From contig LODT01000031.1 in the NCBI GenBank assembly GCA_001606155.1, positions 1 through 64,000 on the forward strand: a stretch of DNA of 64,000 bases. Direction: 5' to 3'. The DNA is from Tieghemostelium lacteum. Its lineage: Eukaryota; Evosea; Eumycetozoa; Dictyosteliales; Raperosteliaceae. The first letter of the stretch is position 1. Each line of letters starts with the position of its first letter. Shown here piece after piece: positions 1 to 10,814 of the stretch. Position numbers and translations under genes: made by a program. The notes beneath the pieces were generated by a model. The model worked only from the letters and a program-made list of their open reading frames with translations. It did no database searches and was not told the DNA's origin.

Positions 1-99
1 CCTTTTACTTTTTTTTTTTTTTTTTTTTTTTAATTAATTTCTGTCTGTTGAAAACGTTTATGTGGATTTATTTAAAGGGGTTATCCAAAATAATATAGT

Positions 100-935
100 A
101 ATAATGTTAGTACCAACAGTTAACAAATCAACACCACCTAAAATATCATTTTCTCAAGCTTGTATGATGCAAGAAACCAATTCTTAAACAACAATGATAT
201 TGAATCCTCTACTATTACTGCATTAATACACTACAAACCAACAGAGGGAATAATAACGCCTACTCAATTAATGATATTTTACGGGAGCCAAACCTCTCGG
301 AGGAACAAGTTAGGAACGATACCACCAACACACCTTCTTTGATCCAACTTGACCAAAAAAAGCCTCAATTTTGAAACAAGACTTCTTAAGATGGCTTGAA
401 GATTCAAAAAAAAAGAAACTATATCAAGACAATGTCATATTACTCTCAAATATCTTTCACTCAAATGAGGAGGAAAACCACCCAGATTTCGATAAAGGTT
501 TATTGAAACTTTGAACATCATTTTCAAAAATAATGTGTAACTAGCTATTAAACAATTTTAATTCATTAAATTAACATCATTTCATAGATCTATATAATAA
601 TAGTAAGCAAGAAAAGAATTTCTCAAGAACAATAATATGAATGAAGAAGATTTGGTTTGGAATGCTCCAAATGAAACTATATTTAAAATATTCCCCTTTC
701 TTAACACTTCTCATCCAACCAAAACATTATTTGAAAAGTAAAACCATCTAACCTCAGTCCAGGATCCTTTTGACGAAACTTTGAATAGATTTGAAGAGTT
801 TGAGAGTTTGGATAATAGTTATAAACTTCAATTGGATAATTATTTTAAAATTTTTGTGCAGAAGATATCAAAAGAACAGACACAATTACTACAAAATGAT
901 AGTGATAATGATCATTCAAACAATTTTAAATAAAT
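100..935 (+). pseudogene. decayed unrecognised coding relic
   Basis: Coding-like stretches with host-like codon use lie in different frames of the plus strand, for example one beginning MLVPTVNKSTPP near 104, one with DFLRWLEDSKKKK near 382, and one beginning MNEEDLVWNAPNE at 637 and ending at a TAA near 933. The pieces do not form one open frame and no single convincing set of introns joins them. I do not recognise the family. It looks like one old gene with several breaks, or neighbouring fragments of it. Confidence 0.4.
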
Positions 936-1026
936 ACTGTATTTTACTTCCTTTAGATTTTTTAAATCCCTATTAATTAAAAATTGAGCCCTGCCCTTCA
1001 TGGACAAAAAACAAAAAAAAGACGTG

Positions 1027-1048
1027 GGGCAAAATCATGATTTTGCCC
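1027..1048. repeat. perfect 22-bp palindrome
   Basis: The bases from 1027 to 1048 read identically on both strands (arms GGGCAAAATCA and its complement). This is G/C-richer than the surroundings. The string TGCCCTTCAT occurs both just before it (about 988) and overlapping its right arm (about 1044). It may be the tip of a mobile element or an RNA hairpin; nothing else ties it to a function. Confidence 0.6.
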
Positions 1049-1445
1049 TTCATTTTTTCACCTATAATTGCCCTCATTGATTCCATTTTTCTAATTTTGC
1101 GATTCTATGTTTTTTTTGGCGACTAATATGATTCGTATTTGTATTATTTGATGATCCTGTATTATTTAACATAGAAATGTTGTGGACAGATATTTTTGAT
1201 AATTAAATTTCAATTGTGATAGTTTTGGTAAATTTGTATTTAGTCAAAAACATTCATTCATCATATTGGAATATAAAGTGTATTTATAGTGGGAAAAGTG
1301 TTGTAAATTTAGTAAAAATTCATTATAAATTCACAATAAGGAAAGAGAAGTAAATTTACTATTAATATATATAAATAAAATCAATGTATAGAAAATTATA
1401 TTGTTATTTTAGACTGTTATTAATAGAATTTTGTTAAAATTCTAA

Positions 1446-1477
1446 ATTTAACCGTGGAAATCACTTATGTTTGTAGT
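1446..1477 (+). repeat. left terminal inverted repeat
   Basis: Left arm of the 32-bp inverted repeat, one mismatch (position 20 of the arm) to the right arm. Confidence 0.7.
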
Positions 1478-1572
1478 TGTATATAATTATACTTGAATGT
1501 TTATTTAAATAGTGTAAAGATAATATAAACAAGAATTTAATTTATTTTCTTCTTTTTACTTTATCATTAGAG

Positions 1573-1990
1573 TTAGTGATCAACTGTGATTAGTTTACTA
1601 AAATATTGTTTACGTATATTAATAGTAAGGTTGCGAAATATACACACACAATATTTTTCAATGGTACCATGCAATGGAAGACCAGAGACTATATTGATTA
1701 AAACCTGAATATCTGTTTCGGTGTATGAATAGTATTCTGCTTTGATAAAGAGTCTTTGACTAGTATGCATTTGTAATAGTTTCAATTCTTTTGTCCCAAA
1801 ACTCAACTCTTTCACTGGTGTGGTAAATGACCTATCATGTGAGGAGTTTTAATTACTATTGGGTTGCCAAAATGGGTAGGTTTAGTCAAACAATATAATC
1901 CTCTGATCAACATCATCATCTGCACCTGCATTACCAATATGAAATACATTTAAAATTGTCTCTCTCAACTTTTGTAAAATGAAAGAAATG
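1573..1990 (-). pseudogene. coding-like fragment inside the TIR element
   Basis: On the minus strand an 80-codon open frame (1573-1815, begins MKELSFGTKELKLLQ) and, further upstream at about 1875-1990, a second coding-like piece (KLRETILNVFHIGNAGADDD) suggest the remains of a gene carried by the 1.39-kb element. No domain is recognised. It could also be chance open frame. Confidence 0.25.
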
Positions 1991-2469
1991 TATTAAATAT
2001 AGGAAAGATTGTATATTAGTTAGGTAAAATTATATTGGAGTTGCGAAATAAATTTTCTATAGTTGTGAAATTAAATTACCATTGTCAATGTATTTTTCCT
2101 TTATAAAAGTTGGGAAATGTGGTGGAGATATTCCTAGATTTGTTTATTAATACACTATAAATTTATCTTTTACAATAATAACGTATTCCCACGTTTATTC
2201 CTCATTCAAATTCCTAATTTTGGAAATTTAATAAATGCATGTGTGGTAACAAGTGTGGAATGTTAAAAATTATGAAAATTAAGTTAAAAAAACAAAAAAA
2301 AACATTATTTAAATGAACTTAAAATTCTAACCCAATTAAAGGAGTCTTACTAAGTAGTGAAGATAGGATGTACAATTATGTAATCAATTTTAACAGAGTA
2401 ACTACAATTACATTAAAGAGTTTAGAGCGTTTTATACACTTGACAAGCTTTTAGAGCTCCAGATTAAAA

Positions 2470-2745
2470 CACAAAATTTTTACTATGTGTATATCTCACT
2501 AATCTGGATATTAAAGAGAAACCATTCCATGTAGATCTTCTCAAATGTAATAACCAGTATTTAGGTCTTAATGAAGATTCAAAAAGTGATTCTGAGAATA
2601 TAAAATATCTGATTGGATATAGGTATGATGAATAAGTGGTGAATCTTTATCTAGGGATGAAGATGATGAAGATGATGAAGATGATGAAGATGATGATTCA
2701 TATTCAAGAAGAGCATTATACTCAACTGATAATGAATATAAATAA
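2470..2745 (+). pseudogene. fragment with acidic DDE-rich tail inside the TIR element
   Basis: A coding-like stretch (YLTNLDIKEKPFHVDLLKC) runs into the repeat (GATGAA/GATGAT)n and ends at TAA near 2743. The two halves join in frame if a 32-bp GT..AG segment around 2622-2653 is removed, which is unusually short for an intron, so either this is a mini-intron or the gene is broken. The encoded tail is strongly acidic. The family is not recognised. Confidence 0.3.
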
Positions 2746-2799
2746 ACAGTTTACAGTTTAATACATATTTTAAACAACTTTCATGTATAGATATACACC

Positions 2800-2831
2800 A
2801 CTACAAACATATGTGATTTCCACGGTTAAAT
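2800..2831 (-). repeat. right terminal inverted repeat
   Basis: Right arm of the 32-bp inverted repeat. It contains an in-frame stop at 2827-2829 that marks the upstream limit of the open frame of the neighbouring gene. Confidence 0.7.
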
Positions 2832-4362
2832 ATATCTATCACATACATACAATATAATACCACTTGTTAAAAAGTTAATAATTGGTAAATATCTTCTCTC
2901 TTGGTTGGACTACTTTGGACCCAAAAGCTCTTCTCAAATTGAAAGTCTGGAAATTCAATATAAAGAGGATAGAGGTGAAGGATTTGAGAAATATCTCTTT
3001 GAAAATACTCCTTTCCCAATTTCACCTGATCATTTACAAACACTAACCATTGCCAGTTACAACGATTTAGATGTTGATCCAATATCACAAATATTCCAAG
3101 GATATCATCATTTAGAGAAACTCATCTTTAGTTATCGTGGTAATTATCGCTGTGGTCCAGAACTCAATAAATTTGAAAAACTCTCAGTTCTATCTCATCT
3201 ATCTCATCTGGAATTAGATAGAGTAATAATATCACCAAATGAATTTATTGAATATTTATCAACAACCACATCAAACATTGAAACTCTCATTCTAAACTCT
3301 ATAAAACTAAAAGATATCATCGACAATAATAATAACGATATCAATAATAGTAATAATAATAATAGTAGTAGTATTGGATTGGAAATTATAATTGAACAAA
3401 TATCACATTCAAAAACGATAAAAACTTTAAAAGTTATAAATCAACATGGAGTAACTTTTCCTTCTATTGATATCAACAGTATCATTGATTTGATAAACAG
3501 AAATTCAACTTTAGAAACTATAATCTATGATACTATTAATAACAAAGATAAATATAATCCATCTCCATCTCCATCTCCAACAATAACATCAACAACATCC
3601 AATGATAAAGTTAATATCAACAATCAAACTCTTAAACATCTAAAAATCAATCAATCTCCGATTGATATTCACACATTATGGATATCAAATTCAAATTTAA
3701 GAACAATTAGAATATTGAATGAACAACAACCAATATCATTATTTGAAAACCCACAAACATTCCATCACCAATCCATTCGAAAATTACATTTTCTATTCAC
3801 AACAACTTTGCAATCTCTGATTGAAATAATACAACTCCATCTTCCAACTCTCACCACCATAAAAATCAGCACCCAGAATAATAGAAAACAATATGATATT
3901 GACTTTGAAACAATATTTACAGCAATTTCCAATAATAATAATATTGATTCAATTTCGATTAAATGTTCAATTAAAATCAAACAATTTCTAAGATTAATCA
4001 AAAGAAATATCAAACATCTCAGAAAGATTCATGTAAATTTAAGATTAAATGCAAAAGGTATTGAAGTTATTGGAAGTAAACTTAACCAAAACACCAATAT
4101 TCAAGAATTTTCATTAGAATCATGGAGCGATTATAGTTTAATTATTGATATGGTATTAGTACTTTTAGAATGTAAACATTTAACATCAATTAAATGTCAT
4201 GGGTATGGACCCTATACCAGAACTAACAGTGTACATGAATTTCCATATGTTTTAAATTTAAATTTAGATCATTTATTAAATGTTCAAATATATTTTCAAC
4301 ATCAAAAACAATGTGAAAACATTTTAGATAAATATTTTTACTCAATTCAAAATAACAAATAA
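2830..4362 (+). pseudogene. 5'-truncated LRR/F-box-type protein gene
   Basis: An open frame of about 510 codons runs from a stop inside the right TIR (2827-2829) to TAA at 4360. It has no usable ATG: the first in-frame Met lies close to the C-terminus. The product has irregular leucine-rich repeats (for example HLEKLIFSYRG, NIETLILNSIKLKD, NSTLETIIYDTINN) with an Asn/Ser insert near residue 140 and a Pro-Ser run (SPSPSPS). This is the style of the large dictyostelid F-box/LRR-like family, whose N-terminal F-box is missing here. The simplest reading is that the adjacent DNA element removed or separated the 5' end. An unseen upstream exon is the alternative. Confidence 0.55.
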
Positions 4363-4516
4363 AAATGATAACTATTGGGTTCTATTTTCGAAAAAATAAG
4401 CAAACATCTTATACCTATTTTTAATAGCTCGGAATAATAAATAGTTTTCCCACTATAAATTTCCGACCTAATAAATTTATAAAATCGGCAAAAAATAAAT
4501 AATAATTTTCGTTATC

Positions 4517-5610
4517 ATGTTAATTATGATACAGGTAGTATTTATAGTCTTATTATTAAATATAACTCAATATTTAACAAATGCAACAGGTAAATATTTA
4601 TTTGTTAATCGATATGAAATTAGATAAGTTAACATTATCTAACTTTATCAAATTTTCCAAAGAACCAATAATTCTTAGATACACCGAACCTGAAAGAATA
4701 TATGAAGACGAACCAAACTATTGTTATGTTAATTATTATATGGAATTTGAAAAATTTAAGTTTTCTAAAATTTCAGGAAAATACTATGAAACTCATACAG
4801 CTGAAGGTTTGACTCGGAGCCCTATAACAAAGATTAATTTAGAATTTAAATTCCCTTTAAATCTTGATATTGAAAAATTTTATTTTTCTTTTGATGATGG
4901 AAAAGAAATTGAAAAGTATTACCCTGAGTATTTATGTAAAAGTGAATATTAAATTAGGTTTATTATAGTAAAATATCGAAATAGATTTCTAATTTAATTA
5001 AATTATAGTACAACCAAAATGTATTGGATATAATAGTAAATACACTGATTGGTGGTTTATTTTTGCAAAATCATATAACCCAACTAATCCACAAGAAGGT
5101 CCAGCTAAAGGAGGTTACATTTATGCTGATTCAAATGGAATGATTATGGTAAATATAAATTTTAATTATTAATTTATTATTATTCTAACTCTTTATAAAC
5201 AGGAGCTAAATGATAAAGTTAATACAGTTCAAGATTTTTCTACTGATACTAAAAGAATTAATGATATGTTAAATATTCACATTTCCTCAGCATTTAATTA
5301 TAATGAAAAATTGATTAGAGAATGTGCTGAATGTCCAGATGAATATCATGTTAATTTTAAAACTTCTGAATGTAATGAGAACATGTATGCTCAAACTTGG
5401 TATCATGACACAATATATAGGAAAAAGGACAATTCTATATACCAAAAACATTTAGATTATAGACATTCTCACTCAAAAGTAAGAATAAGATCAAAAATAT
5501 ATATTGATTTAAATATTTATATATTTTTTTTAAAATAGTATTTAATAACTGTAAACACTGAAAATGGTGATGGTTATCACTACGCATACTTTTTTTTCAT
5601 TTATTATTAA
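4517..5610 (+). CDS. secreted DNase II-like protein, five predicted exons
   Basis: Predicted exons are 4517-4589, 4663-4935, 5009-5148, 5203-5478 and 5539-5610; all junctions are GT..AG and keep frame. The first acceptor is uncertain because one at 4623 also keeps frame but would give a 34-bp intron. Exon 1 encodes a signal peptide (MLIMIQVVFIVLLLNITQYL), so the protein is probably secreted or lysosomal. Exon 3 carries CIGYNSKYTDWWFIFAKSY followed by GGYIYADSNG, which resembles the N-terminal DWWF..YK and Y-Y-D block of deoxyribonuclease II. The end of exon 4 has HSHSKY, resembling the catalytic DHSKW motif. It is shorter than typical DNase II (about 350 residues), the region holding the first HxK motif is not evident, and about 100 residues precede the DWWF block. 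It may be a divergent or inactive member. Confidence 0.5.
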
Positions 5611-5974
5611 TAAATCGATCATATAATTATAATTTGTCCTGTAGATAAAAATATACTTTTATTTTCTATTTTAATATTAATAAATGGATGATTTATTGAC
5701 TACAAATGATAAATTTAATAGTTGTATATTTTTTAATTTATTAGTGATTAAAAAGTTCATTAAAAATTAATTTAGGAAAAATTAAAAGTCAATAAAAAAT
5801 ATCATAAAATTTGAATTTATCGGTTAATTTATTGATATTAAAAAATTCATAAATATTGTTTTTATGACTCATCATAAAAATAACTCAAATCTTTAAAAAA
5901 AAAAAAACACTTAAAATCCAATTTCATTTTACATTTTTTAAAATTTTTGATAAGTGTCATTAAAAAAAATCTGA
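5611..5974. other. intergenic, AT-rich
   Basis: Only T- and A-rich spacer with short near-repeats (ATTAATAAAT at about 5605 and 5674; TCATAAAAA). I see no terminal inverted repeat matching sequence behind the 5975-9523 gene pair. Confidence 0.5.
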
Positions 5975-6878
5975 ATGTTTAAAAAAAAAATTTTTTGTAA
6001 AGTATTAGAATGTTTTAATTCACACGACTTAAAAGATGATGTAGATGTAGGAAGACATGGTGTACTGCACAAGTTGGGATGTATAATGTGTGGTGCACCA
6101 TACACCAATGAGAAGTCATACAGATCTCATTGTACTACCAAATCACATTGTTCAAAATTAATTGATGGTTAGTTGAAAGGAGACTGTTACTTTAAATAAA
6201 TATTAAAATCATTTAATTAATTAACTCAAAAACAATTGTTTTATTTTTTTTGTATATTTAATTTTAATTTCATTTAGAATCTACATTAAAGAATTCATTA
6301 GCAATATTTTTAGATATAAATAATATTGAAGAAGTTATTAAAGCAATTAAGTTTAAACATACAACATTTTTAGAAAAAGATCAAAAAAAAAAATCTCAAG
6401 AGGATCTAGAAATCCAAATATTGGACTCCAATAATGAATTAGAATATTTAAATACTCCAATAGTTTTAAATGAAAACATTATCGAAGATGAAAACAAAGA
6501 AGAAGAAAACAAAGATGACCTTGAGATAGGTGATAATAATAATGAAGGTAAAAATTAATGCTCTAGGGATTGTGTATTGAAAGTTTTATTAATTATTATT
6601 TTATATTTTATAGATTTTATCAATTTGGTTAAATTAGGTTATAAATTTAATTTATCAAAAAAAAAAATTGAAAAATTAATTGATTTTTTTAGCACAGTCC
6701 AGTTTGAAAATTTAAAAAATTTTAACAGAAGAGAAAAAAATTATATACAGGCAATTTCAGAAATATCTTCATTAAAAATAGGAGAAGATATTATATATTA
6801 CATTGACCCAACTATTTATATAAACATTTTTTTAAATCAGTTTGGATATGATAGTTTTGTGTATACCAACAGCAATAA

Positions 6879-6936
<58 letters not shown>

Positions 6937-8454
6937 TGCATACACCACAGATTTATTGATGGTTCAATATTTAAATATAGTAATAATAATACAATATGGG
7001 TACAAATTCATTTTGATGGATTAAACCTTGGTAATCACAATTCCCCCACTGGATGTCAACTATCATTTCTCAATTCAAAAAATCAATTCTTTAATAATAA
7101 TAGATTTTTGGTATCATTGATCCCCAAAAATGTAGATTTCCATCATGTTTGTTACAAAATATTCCAAAATTTTCGAAAATATGAAGAATCACCTCTTAAG
7201 GTGGGAGAAAAGATGGTTTATTTTAAAATTGGAAACTCAGTTAACGATGCACCTCAGAAATCAAAAACTGCTGGTGTCAAGCAATTTAACCACAAACTGA
7301 AACCATGCATCAATTGTAATATAAATCTTCAAGAGATTTTAAAAATTGGTCCCAGTAATACACCTAGGTGTATTGAAACCACAAAAGAATTTTATATTTC
7401 CCTTAATAATAATATTAATCAACCCAACTTCAACAAACAACATTTTCAAGATCAAGCCGAACAATTAGGACTCAACTTCAGACCCTCTTTCCTAATTTCA
7501 CATTCATTCAATATACACACCCAACTACCAGTGGATATACTCCACTCAGAATTATTAGGTGAATTGAAAAAAGAGATTAGTTTTATAATTCATGGTATCA
7601 AAAAAGAAGATTTAGAAACATTTAGAAACAGAAGTAAAAAGTTTATAAATTCTAATCTATTTGAAATTGATAATTTCTTTGCAAGAGAAATTATTAATGT
7701 ATCGGAGTATATATTAGAAATTATTTATGGTCTGGTACCAATTGAATTTTATCAATGCTTGTCATTGCACATTAAATATGTGTTTATTTTATTACAAAGT
7801 AAAATATCACAATATCAATTAGAAGACTGTAGAGTACTCATTAATAGACATCATTCTCAATATCTAGAATTGTATGGTATTAGTAAAATTGGAAATAGTT
7901 CTAATTTTCATAGTATATACCATTTACTTGAAGATATCACAAGACATGGTACCCCTATCCATTTCTGGTCGAACGTATACGAAAAAAACAACAAGCTTAT
8001 AAGAAATATAAAGAATAGTTTAACAAATCATCAAAACTACGAAAGAATACTGAAAATAGAAATGGTTTTGATGAAAGAGAAATTAAAACTTTATAAAGAC
8101 CCACCCAATAATAATACAACAGGTATTTTTACAAAAGGAAGGCGAATCAATAGTAATAAGAATTTAATTATCAATACAACTTCACCACAATTTTATAGTA
8201 TTTCAAACTTAGATGGTGAATATTATAAAATTAAAGATTCCATTGAACTAAATAGCCCAAACAACACAAAATGGTATGGATTAATTGTTGCTATTTTAGA
8301 AGAAAATATAATAATAAATTGGTATGAAAAGAATATAACTTTGGATTTCTATTCACTGACTGCCAGACATGAAATCCTCCCATTCTCTAATATAATTCAT
8401 AGAGTAAGAAAAGTTTATTTAGGTGAAAATAAATTTATATTCTATGAATTTTAA
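5975..8454 (+). CDS. Tnp2/CMC-like transposase-related protein with zinc finger
   Basis: Exons 5975-6167, 6278-6547 and 6614-8454 join in frame to 767 residues. Near the N-terminus is a C2H2 finger (C36-x2-C39-x12-H52-x5-H58). An acidic linker follows, then an AAC-encoded Asn run (6880-6935). The core has the order expected of CACTA/Tnp2-related transposases: a first acidic motif QIHFDGLNLG (Asp about residue 289), a second LPVDILHSELLG (Asp about 462), and a C-terminal block SNFHSIYHLLEDITRHGTP (about 585-605) that resembles the conserved region downstream of the catalytic core in Tnp2-like proteins. The frame is intact over 2.3 kb with spliced introns, which suggests recent activity or retention as a host gene. 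No flanking inverted repeats were found. Family placement is from motif memory, not a search. Confidence 0.6.
6880..6935 (+). repeat. AAC microsatellite encoding poly-Asn
   Basis: An (AAC)n run within the transposase-like frame encodes about 19 Asn. The other Asn runs in the window use AAT, so this one differs in codon. Confidence 0.9.
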
Positions 8455-8542
8455 AATTAAATAAAGTAATGTGCAAAATAAAGTATTATATATAAAAATA
8501 ATTTTTTTTTTTTTCTGTTAGCTTTTTGTGACATTAGTTGCA

Positions 8543-9523
8543 ATGACCAACATAAATTGCACAAATTTATTCGAGGAGAATATTTATCCTGATGATACTA
8601 CTACCTTTTCACCATTATCTATCAGAAATATAAATAATAATAATACATCATACAATATTGGAGCACCGTTAAATATTAATATGCAATACCCACACACTCC
8701 ATTAAATAATGTAGAAGTAAACACATTACCTACTCCTATTTTAAATCCTAATATTATTCCTATAGATCCCAATTTTTTATCAACCACAGTAAACAACAAT
8801 ACACCACTAAATATTCACCCTTCCCAAACTCCAATCAACAATTCAGCCAACGCATTACCGAGAACACAAGTTAATAAATCCGATTTAAATAATATACACG
8901 AAATCTTGAAAGATATACAAAAAAGAATTAAAAATATTGAACACAATCAATACAAATATATTTTAGATTTATCAGAAAGAGAGATAAAAAATGATCTATT
9001 GGATATCTTATTTAATTCAGCATCAATGGAAGTCACAATAGCAGAGTTAAGACTTGTATTATTAAAATATACAACGTCTATAACTGAGAGTTCAATTACT
9101 ATTTTTATTAATTTTTTATCTAACAAAAAAAACAATTATAACGATAGGATCAAAAATTTTTATGATAAATTGGTGGATATTGATGTAAATATAGTTATAT
9201 AATATAATTTAATTTAATTTAATTTCTAAATAATTGGAACTAATTTTTTCACATTAATATATCTATAGAAAGAAAATATAATTAAAGAACTTAGAGATGG
9301 TCTAAATAGACATCCAAAAACATTTTCAACATTACTACTTGATGACAAAGACAATAGGTATCCTAACTTAACAAAATTTATTAAAGAGCTATATAATTAT
9401 AAAAAAGATCTGTCAGTCAACCATATCGATTATATTATCCAAAGGTTAAAATCTAAAAAAAATAGAAATAAAGTAAAAAGAAATAGAATTGAGTTTGAAA
9501 ACTCAAATGTTGAAGATGATTAA
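8543..9523 (+). CDS. second gene behind the transposase-like gene, unrecognised
   Basis: It starts 88 bp after the transposase-like stop, on the same strand. Exons 8543-9184 and 9269-9523 join in phase 0 at GT..AG ends to give 298 residues. The first in-frame ATG is at 8543. The N-terminal half is low complexity, rich in Asn, Thr and Pro (APLNINMQYPHTPLNN). From about residue 105 it becomes predicted coiled coil and helical (EILKDIQKRIKNIEHNQYKY), and the C-terminus is basic (RLKSKKNRNKVKRNR). No domain is recognised. Two-gene CACTA elements carry a transposase plus an accessory DNA-binding protein, and the position and basic tail would fit such a role, but this is inference. Confidence 0.55.
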
Positions 9524-9699
9524 TTGATTAAATGAGGTTGTTGTTTTATATTATAGTTTATTTTGTTTTCACCATCACAATTATTTAATGTAAATAATTA
9601 TTTACACAGGTGTGAAAGCAAAGATTAAAATTTACAATTTATTGATTTTTTTAAATTTTTTTTTATTTACATTTGGTATAAGTAAGTGATGGACAAAGA

Positions 9700-10190
9700 G
9701 AAAAATGATAGTTGGTATTAATAGATATTGAATTTTGTAGCCAGGTGAGGATATTGAGTTTTTGAAGTTTCAGACTTTGGTTTCTAGATATTTAACAAAG
9801 ATGGAAGTGGTTTCTGCAACTTCAGAGTATCATATGAATGGAAAACACTGTTTGGAAAATAATAGATTTTGATTCTGCAACTAGGTGAAGTTGAATCTAT
9901 TGCAATGATGAAACTGATGAAGAGAATCAAGGACAAGATGAAGATATTGGATTATTTTGGAGAGATTTTAGGTTCAAGAAGATTTGTAGAGGATTTTGAC
10001 CTTAGAGGTGATAGTGATGAAAAAAGAATTGAAAAAATGAACAGATTAAAGATTGTTGAAAGAAACAGATCAGGCAATGCAATTTATTAATTAAATTATA
10101 GTATTAATACTGAGAATGTAATGAACAAAAATCTATATAGATTGCACCTTCAGAAGCCGAGAGAAAAGAAAAGTTAACAAAAAGTGAAAT
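9700..10190 (+). pseudogene. gene relic, copy A of an inverted pair
   Basis: Coding-like pieces in different frames include EDIEFLKFQTLVSRYLTKME (about 9747) and RIEKMNRLKIVERNR (about 10027), then ENVMNKNLYR (about 10111). The same order, with similar DNA (TTTGGAAAA, ATAGATTTTGATTCT), recurs on the minus strand at 12060-12905. The two therefore descend from one source. The family is unrecognised. The part after 10190 runs into histidine-kinase-like sequence. Confidence 0.45.
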
Positions 10191-10780
10191 TAGATGAACA
10201 GTTGATGAAGCATCGTAGTGGTCATGCAGTTATTATTGTCTCTGATAATGGTAGAGGTATTGATCCACAATTTATTTCAAAAGTTTTTGATTGATATAGT
10301 CAAACTGAGACTCCAAGAAACTTTGGTTTGGGAATTGGTTTATATTGATTGAAGAATCAGTCCCTTATCACCTACCAACACTATTTTAAGTTAAGTAGTT
10401 TAAATAATGAAATCAGAGACCTCGTGGTGGTTCCTATGAAGATGAAATTTACCTGGGCTCTGATGATAGTTCTAGATTTACAATGTAACCAAGTTCATCT
10501 CCTTTCCAAACTGCTTCTTCTATAGGTAGTAGTATTATAACACCTAGATCTGATGATGACTTTGGTAGTAGTGAAGATGACAATCATCAGAATCATACAC
10601 AACCAATTAAAGAACCTCAAGAAGAAGAGGATTCCGATGACGAATTGAAAAAACTTATACAACAAAAATTAAAACAATCGAACAACAAAAAGAAGGTACT
10701 GCAACAACTTCAAAAGACTCATTTAAAAAAGTATTTGGTTATCTAAAGCAACTATCAGAATACTTGAAATATGTCACATA
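10190..10780 (+). pseudogene. histidine kinase ATPase-domain fragment
   Basis: From about 10206 the frame reads SGHAVIIVSDNGRGIDPQF followed by ISKVFD, then an in-frame stop, then QTETPRNFGLGIGLY. These match the N/G1 box (DNGRGI), F box and G2 box (GLGIGL) of the HATPase domain of hybrid sensor histidine kinases, a large dictyostelid family. Further down is a Ser/Asp/Glu-rich low-complexity tail (IITPRSDDDFGSSEDDN) typical of the linker in such kinases. Frames change and stops interrupt it, and the dimerisation and receiver domains are missing, so it is a broken remnant. Confidence 0.6.
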
Positions 10781-10814
10781 TAGATATTGAAAATAAATAA
10801 AATATAAATGTTAT

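Larger units (their letters stand above)
1446..2831. mobile_element. 1.39-kb DNA element with 32-bp terminal inverted repeats
   Basis: Bases 1446-1477 and 2800-2831 are inverted copies that match at 31 of 32 positions (core TTTAACCGTGGAAATCAC). Weaker similarity continues inward for some 25-30 bp on both sides. This is the architecture of a cut-and-paste DNA transposon or a shorter non-autonomous derivative. The interior holds decayed coding-like pieces on both strands (around 1573-1990 minus and 2470-2745 plus) but no recognisable transposase. No clear target-site duplication is visible at the two outer edges. The right end abuts the headless gene at 2830-4362. Confidence 0.65.

Noticed and set aside
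6842-7024. Poly-Thr frame inside the transposase-like gene
   Set aside because: Frame-shifted reading of the AAC run.
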